Source: a virus. From it: DNA of 25,090 nucleotides. Made by a program: the position numbers and the translations under genes. Shown here one piece after another: positions 22,696-25,090 of the stretch. Within the stretch, counting starts at the first letter, position 1, and each line of letters opens with the position of its first letter. The DNA lies in IMG/VR virus record IMGVR_UViG_3300037231_000215, positions 1-25,090 of that record. One strand, written 5' to 3'. Under the pieces are notes generated by a model, which was given only the letters and a program-made list of their open reading frames with translations, was not told the origin of the DNA and did no database searches.

Positions 22696-24108
22696 TCAAT
22701 CTCGTGGAGTGTCATCAAGAGTTGTCGAAACCAGTCCGTCCTCAACATATTCTATGTCGTAACAAGCAGCGATTGCCTTCAAGGCGGTCTCCCGGCTGAT
22801 GCATCCTGCTGTCACCAAGGACGTCAATGATTGAACGTCCTTCTGGCGGTCATCTGCGGTCGTGGGATACCATCTCGGCCACTTGAGGCTCAGTAGCGCA
22901 TTTGGATCAAGAGGTTCAATCGGTTCGCCCAGAACAACGACGCTATACATTTGCGACGCACGCACAATAAGTCGAGCGAGTTGTAAGAGGCCTGCTTCAC
23001 CGTAACTGGTTCGCAAATTGTCAGTGAGCCAGATCAGGCCTTGGTTCAGCAATTCCAATGCTCGACCGGACTGTGCGGAGGTAATTCGCTCAGGGCTGGC
23101 ACGATTGCCGTGGATACTCTCCAGTGCAAGTTCGCGCAAGGTTCGGACATACTCGATAACCGCGGCCGAGGCTGTTCCACCGATCTCTAAAAGCCGGGCG
23201 TCACCCTTTTCGGAAACGATTAGTGCATTGCCTGCACCCTTAATCAACTCACCGTCGGGAAAGGCAGGGTCCTTCAACAGCAAAGTAGGGTCGCTGCTGT
23301 ATTTCAGGCCACGGCCCGCCTGACTTAGTTGGTAGTCGATTTCTACCTGGGTATGCATCGCCGCTGCGAACGTGCATGCGCCATCTACGCTGTCTCCCGT
23401 TGCCGATGAGCCAGGTAAGTTCTTGATCCATACGATCGGCACGGCGCCAAACTTGTGTGTGACGGAACGGGCGGTATCGATCACCGAGGGAAGGGCTTTT
23501 CCAACTGGTGTTGGGACCAGCCAGGTCTCACTGTCTTTGTCCCAGAATCGCGTGAACCAATACTGGCCATCAGGTTCATCGATCGTATATCCGTTCCGCA
23601 GGAGATCGGCCCCGGCGACTTTATACCGGTCATCAACTCGGGCAAGTGTATCGGGGGCTGATGGATCCCAGGTTGGTGTAAGATACATTGTGTCCAAGAC
23701 ATCAACGAATATTCGTCCCTTCAGGACGCGCAGGAGCAAGGCGACAGACCCTGTCGCTCCTCTCATCGCAGCCTGAGTCATCGTCAGATTCAGGCGGGTT
23801 TCTTTGATTATATTTGCAAACGTCGCTCGTACTGTTCGGTCGGTACTATCGATGGTTGGAAAATGGCCCTCACTGAATAACAAAGACACACTGTCTTCTA
23901 CGACGATGCGGCATAGTGGATATCTGACACTAGGGCGTCGTTGTCGGAGAGGAATGTATTCTCCAGCTTCGGTTCGTTCCTCATGAAAATGATACGGGAG
24001 TACATCATAAAGCGTCCCGTCGAGCACGCGATCCAGAATCGTCAGCTTCCGGACCCGCTGCGGGTAGTCATTATCACAACGGACCAAATCGCAGAGTGCG
24101 TCAAACAT
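22696..24108 (-). CDS. Portal protein
   Basis: A 470-aa protein between terminase and scaffold/capsid. Its size and composition fit SPP1 gp6-type portals, the dodecameric ring through which DNA enters. Supporting stretches are YPLCRIVVEDSVSLLFSEGHFP (N-terminal wing), VPIVWIKNLPG, CTFAAAMHTQVEIDYQLSQAGRGLKYSSDPTLL and ARLLEIGGTASAAVIEYVRTLRELALESIHG (stem and clip helices). The last part, SLKWPRWYPTTADDRQKDVQSLTSLVTAGCISRETALKAIA, is the characteristic C-terminal region in which two helices precede the end. It is open and full length, so the IS damage stops at the terminase. Confidence 0.85.
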   Translation of the reverse strand: MFDALCDLVRCDNDYPQRVRKLTILDRVLDGTLYDVLPYHFHEERTEAGEYIPLRQRRPSVRYPLCRIVVEDSVSLLFSEGHFPTIDSTDRTVRATFANIIKETRLNLTMTQAAMRGATGSVALLLRVLKGRIFVDVLDTMYLTPTWDPSAPDTLARVDDRYKVAGADLLRNGYTIDEPDGQYWFTRFWDKDSETWLVPTPVGKALPSVIDTARSVTHKFGAVPIVWIKNLPGSSATGDSVDGACTFAAAMHTQVEIDYQLSQAGRGLKYSSDPTLLLKDPAFPDGELIKGAGNALIVSEKGDARLLEIGGTASAAVIEYVRTLRELALESIHGNRASPERITSAQSGRALELLNQGLIWLTDNLRTSYGEAGLLQLARLIVRASQMYSVVVLGEPIEPLDPNALLSLKWPRWYPTTADDRQKDVQSLTSLVTAGCISRETALKAIAACYDIEYVEDGLVSTTLDDTPRD

Positions 24109-24138
24109 TTGGTTCCAAACTTTAAATTCGCCGATTGG

Positions 24139-24965
24139 TCAGCGACTGAGTATTGATAGGCCGATCGAACTCGGTGAGCGCGCACGCGTCGTCAACGTTG
24201 TGAACGCGCGAACCAAGGCATCGACCTGATCGTCTTTTCTGCCCCAGGGAAAGTCACGCATTTCGGCGAGGAGGGTCCGGCTCCATTCGGCGCGGACGAT
24301 AGAGACGTTGCCGGCCTCCACTTGAGATGCAAGTGGCATGGCTCGGGTCGCCTTGGAGCCTGTTTCGCGGGACGAAATCACATGGAATCCTGCAAGTTGC
24401 CGCGTCAGATATGACATTTGGCTCTTTCCGGCCTGACCTGGATCCTCGGGAATCGCCACGATGACTCTTGCACCGTCCTTTTGGGCAGTGGTTACAATCA
24501 ACTCCTCGACTTGATGCGGCGTCCCGCGGATCCGGGCGACATCGAGAATCAGATACCGGCCGGTATTTTCTCGTGATACCTTGATGCCCACCGTCCAATC
24601 GGGATCGTTGCTTCCGGTATTCCCTGTCGCAGCCAAGTCCCATGCTCGAACGGTTGTTCCTGTGTCCGGCTCCAGCTGTGCCACAGCGATACGATCAATA
24701 GAGAATAGTCTGCCACCGGACGGTAACGGTGTCTGCTGAAAAAGGGCCGACCATGCGCGCTCGCCGATGAGTTCACGCTTACGCGTAAGCGCCTTATGAT
24801 CTTCCCACTCAGGCCACAATGGTGCCCCCACCGAGCGGCCGAGGGGGTCGTCGGTCTCCGCGAATGCCGGAAGCCGCAGGACGCGCCACTCAGATCTCGC
24901 CTGCTCCAATAGCTGCCCCCCCAAATCGTCAGGGTGCCAGCGTGTCATGATTAAAACCACTTTAC
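24139..24965 (-). pseudogene. Large terminase, C-terminal part; ATPase half removed by IS
   Basis: The surviving 273-275 codons hold the end of the ATPase domain (VVLIMTRWHPDDLGG, the coupling region) and the whole nuclease domain. Asp108 in RAWDLAATG, Glu172/Asp173 in IPEDPGQAGKS and Asp243/Asp244/Asp247 in KDDQVDALV supply the usual metal-binding acids (numbered from a GTG at 24960). The gene meets an IS terminus at 24966, directly before the Lys codon of KVVLIMTRWH. Walker A and Walker B, about 200 residues, are missing, so no DNA translocation is expected. GTG at 24960 or ATG at 24948 could still start a nuclease fragment, but neither has a good ribosome binding site. Portal and capsid genes follow as usual. 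Confidence 0.88.
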
Positions 24966-24992
24966 TGAGGTGGTCCCCATCGGCTGGACAGG
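24966..24992 (+). repeat. Terminal inverted repeat of the right IS3-like element
   Basis: A 27-base terminus, 22 of 27 identical to the repeat at 124-98 and pointing the other way. It joins terminase sequence directly (…TTTAC then TGAGG), which fixes the insertion point to within a base. Confidence 0.8.
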
Positions 24993-25090
24993 AACCGGGG
25001 TGACTTAAGAGAGAGTCCCGCCGTGTTTCCCATTCCCTCCCGATATGAGGGACGAAGTATTACCTAAGTATAGACCCTATTCTACATGGG
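24966..25090 (-). mobile_element. IS3-family-like insertion sequence, orfB-side end (partial)
   Basis: From 24966 the plus strand reads TGAGGTGGTCCCC, ATCGG, CTGGACAGG, then TAAGAGAGAGTCC at 25006-25018. This is the partner of the terminus at 124. No orfA-like start is found where the other end has one (about 78 bases in), and the two ends diverge beyond the shared blocks. This end is therefore best taken as the opposite (orfB-side) terminus, with the element lying to the right and reading leftward. No protein-coding frame can be identified in the 125 bases visible. Confidence 0.75.

Overview
The window is the structural (late) half of a myovirus-type prophage in a fairly GC-rich bacterium. 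The protein families (alphaproteobacterial tail chaperone tail, the ATKQYVD-type fibre repeats, the fibre C-terminal domain) suggest an alphaproteobacterium, possibly Acetobacteraceae. That assignment is an inference from protein style and was not tested by a search. Every credible gene lies on the minus strand, so the element reads from right to left.

Right to left, the layout is as follows. An IS3-family-like terminus starts at 24966. Next come a large-terminase gene that has lost its ATPase half to that IS, the portal, a small scaffold-like protein, the major capsid protein, and four small head-completion or neck genes (20888 down to 18745). A 49-residue gene (18586-18735) follows, then the tail sheath, the tail tube, a tail-assembly chaperone with a -1 frameshift site, and a very short gene in the tape-measure position. 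The baseplate set comes next: a gpN/gpU-like protein, a LysM/gpX protein, a gpD hub, a gpV spike, gp25/gpW, gpJ and gpI. After it are a glycine-rich fibre, a probable fibre-tail adaptor, a giant repeat fibre of about 1127 aa, a fibronectin-III fibre and a tail-tip protein with an SGNH/O-acetylesterase-like domain. To its left (843-953) is a short non-coding junction, then a host-type thiamine-diphosphate enzyme gene. That gene is cut at position 124 by a second IS3-like terminus, where a TTG-started orfA reads out of the window.

The terminase and portal would package DNA into a scaffolded capsid. The neck proteins would join the capsid to a contractile tail built from sheath, tube, chaperone and tape measure. 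A gpD/gpV/gp25/gpJ/gpI baseplate would carry several receptor-binding proteins, one probably enzymatic. No integrase, repressor, holin or endolysin is visible. With the terminase decapitated and the tape measure abnormal, the element looks like a defective prophage as it stands, although almost all the structural ORFs are open.

The most notable points are: (1) the roughly 24.84 kb segment is bracketed by the two opposite ends of what looks like the same IS3-family element, consistent with two copies in direct orientation; (2) a clear GGGAAAC -1 slippery site makes a 174-aa chaperone fusion; (3) no normal tape-measure gene is present; (4) the giant fibre has an ordered array of 33- and 37-residue repeats in the order L-L-(S-L)x4-L-L.
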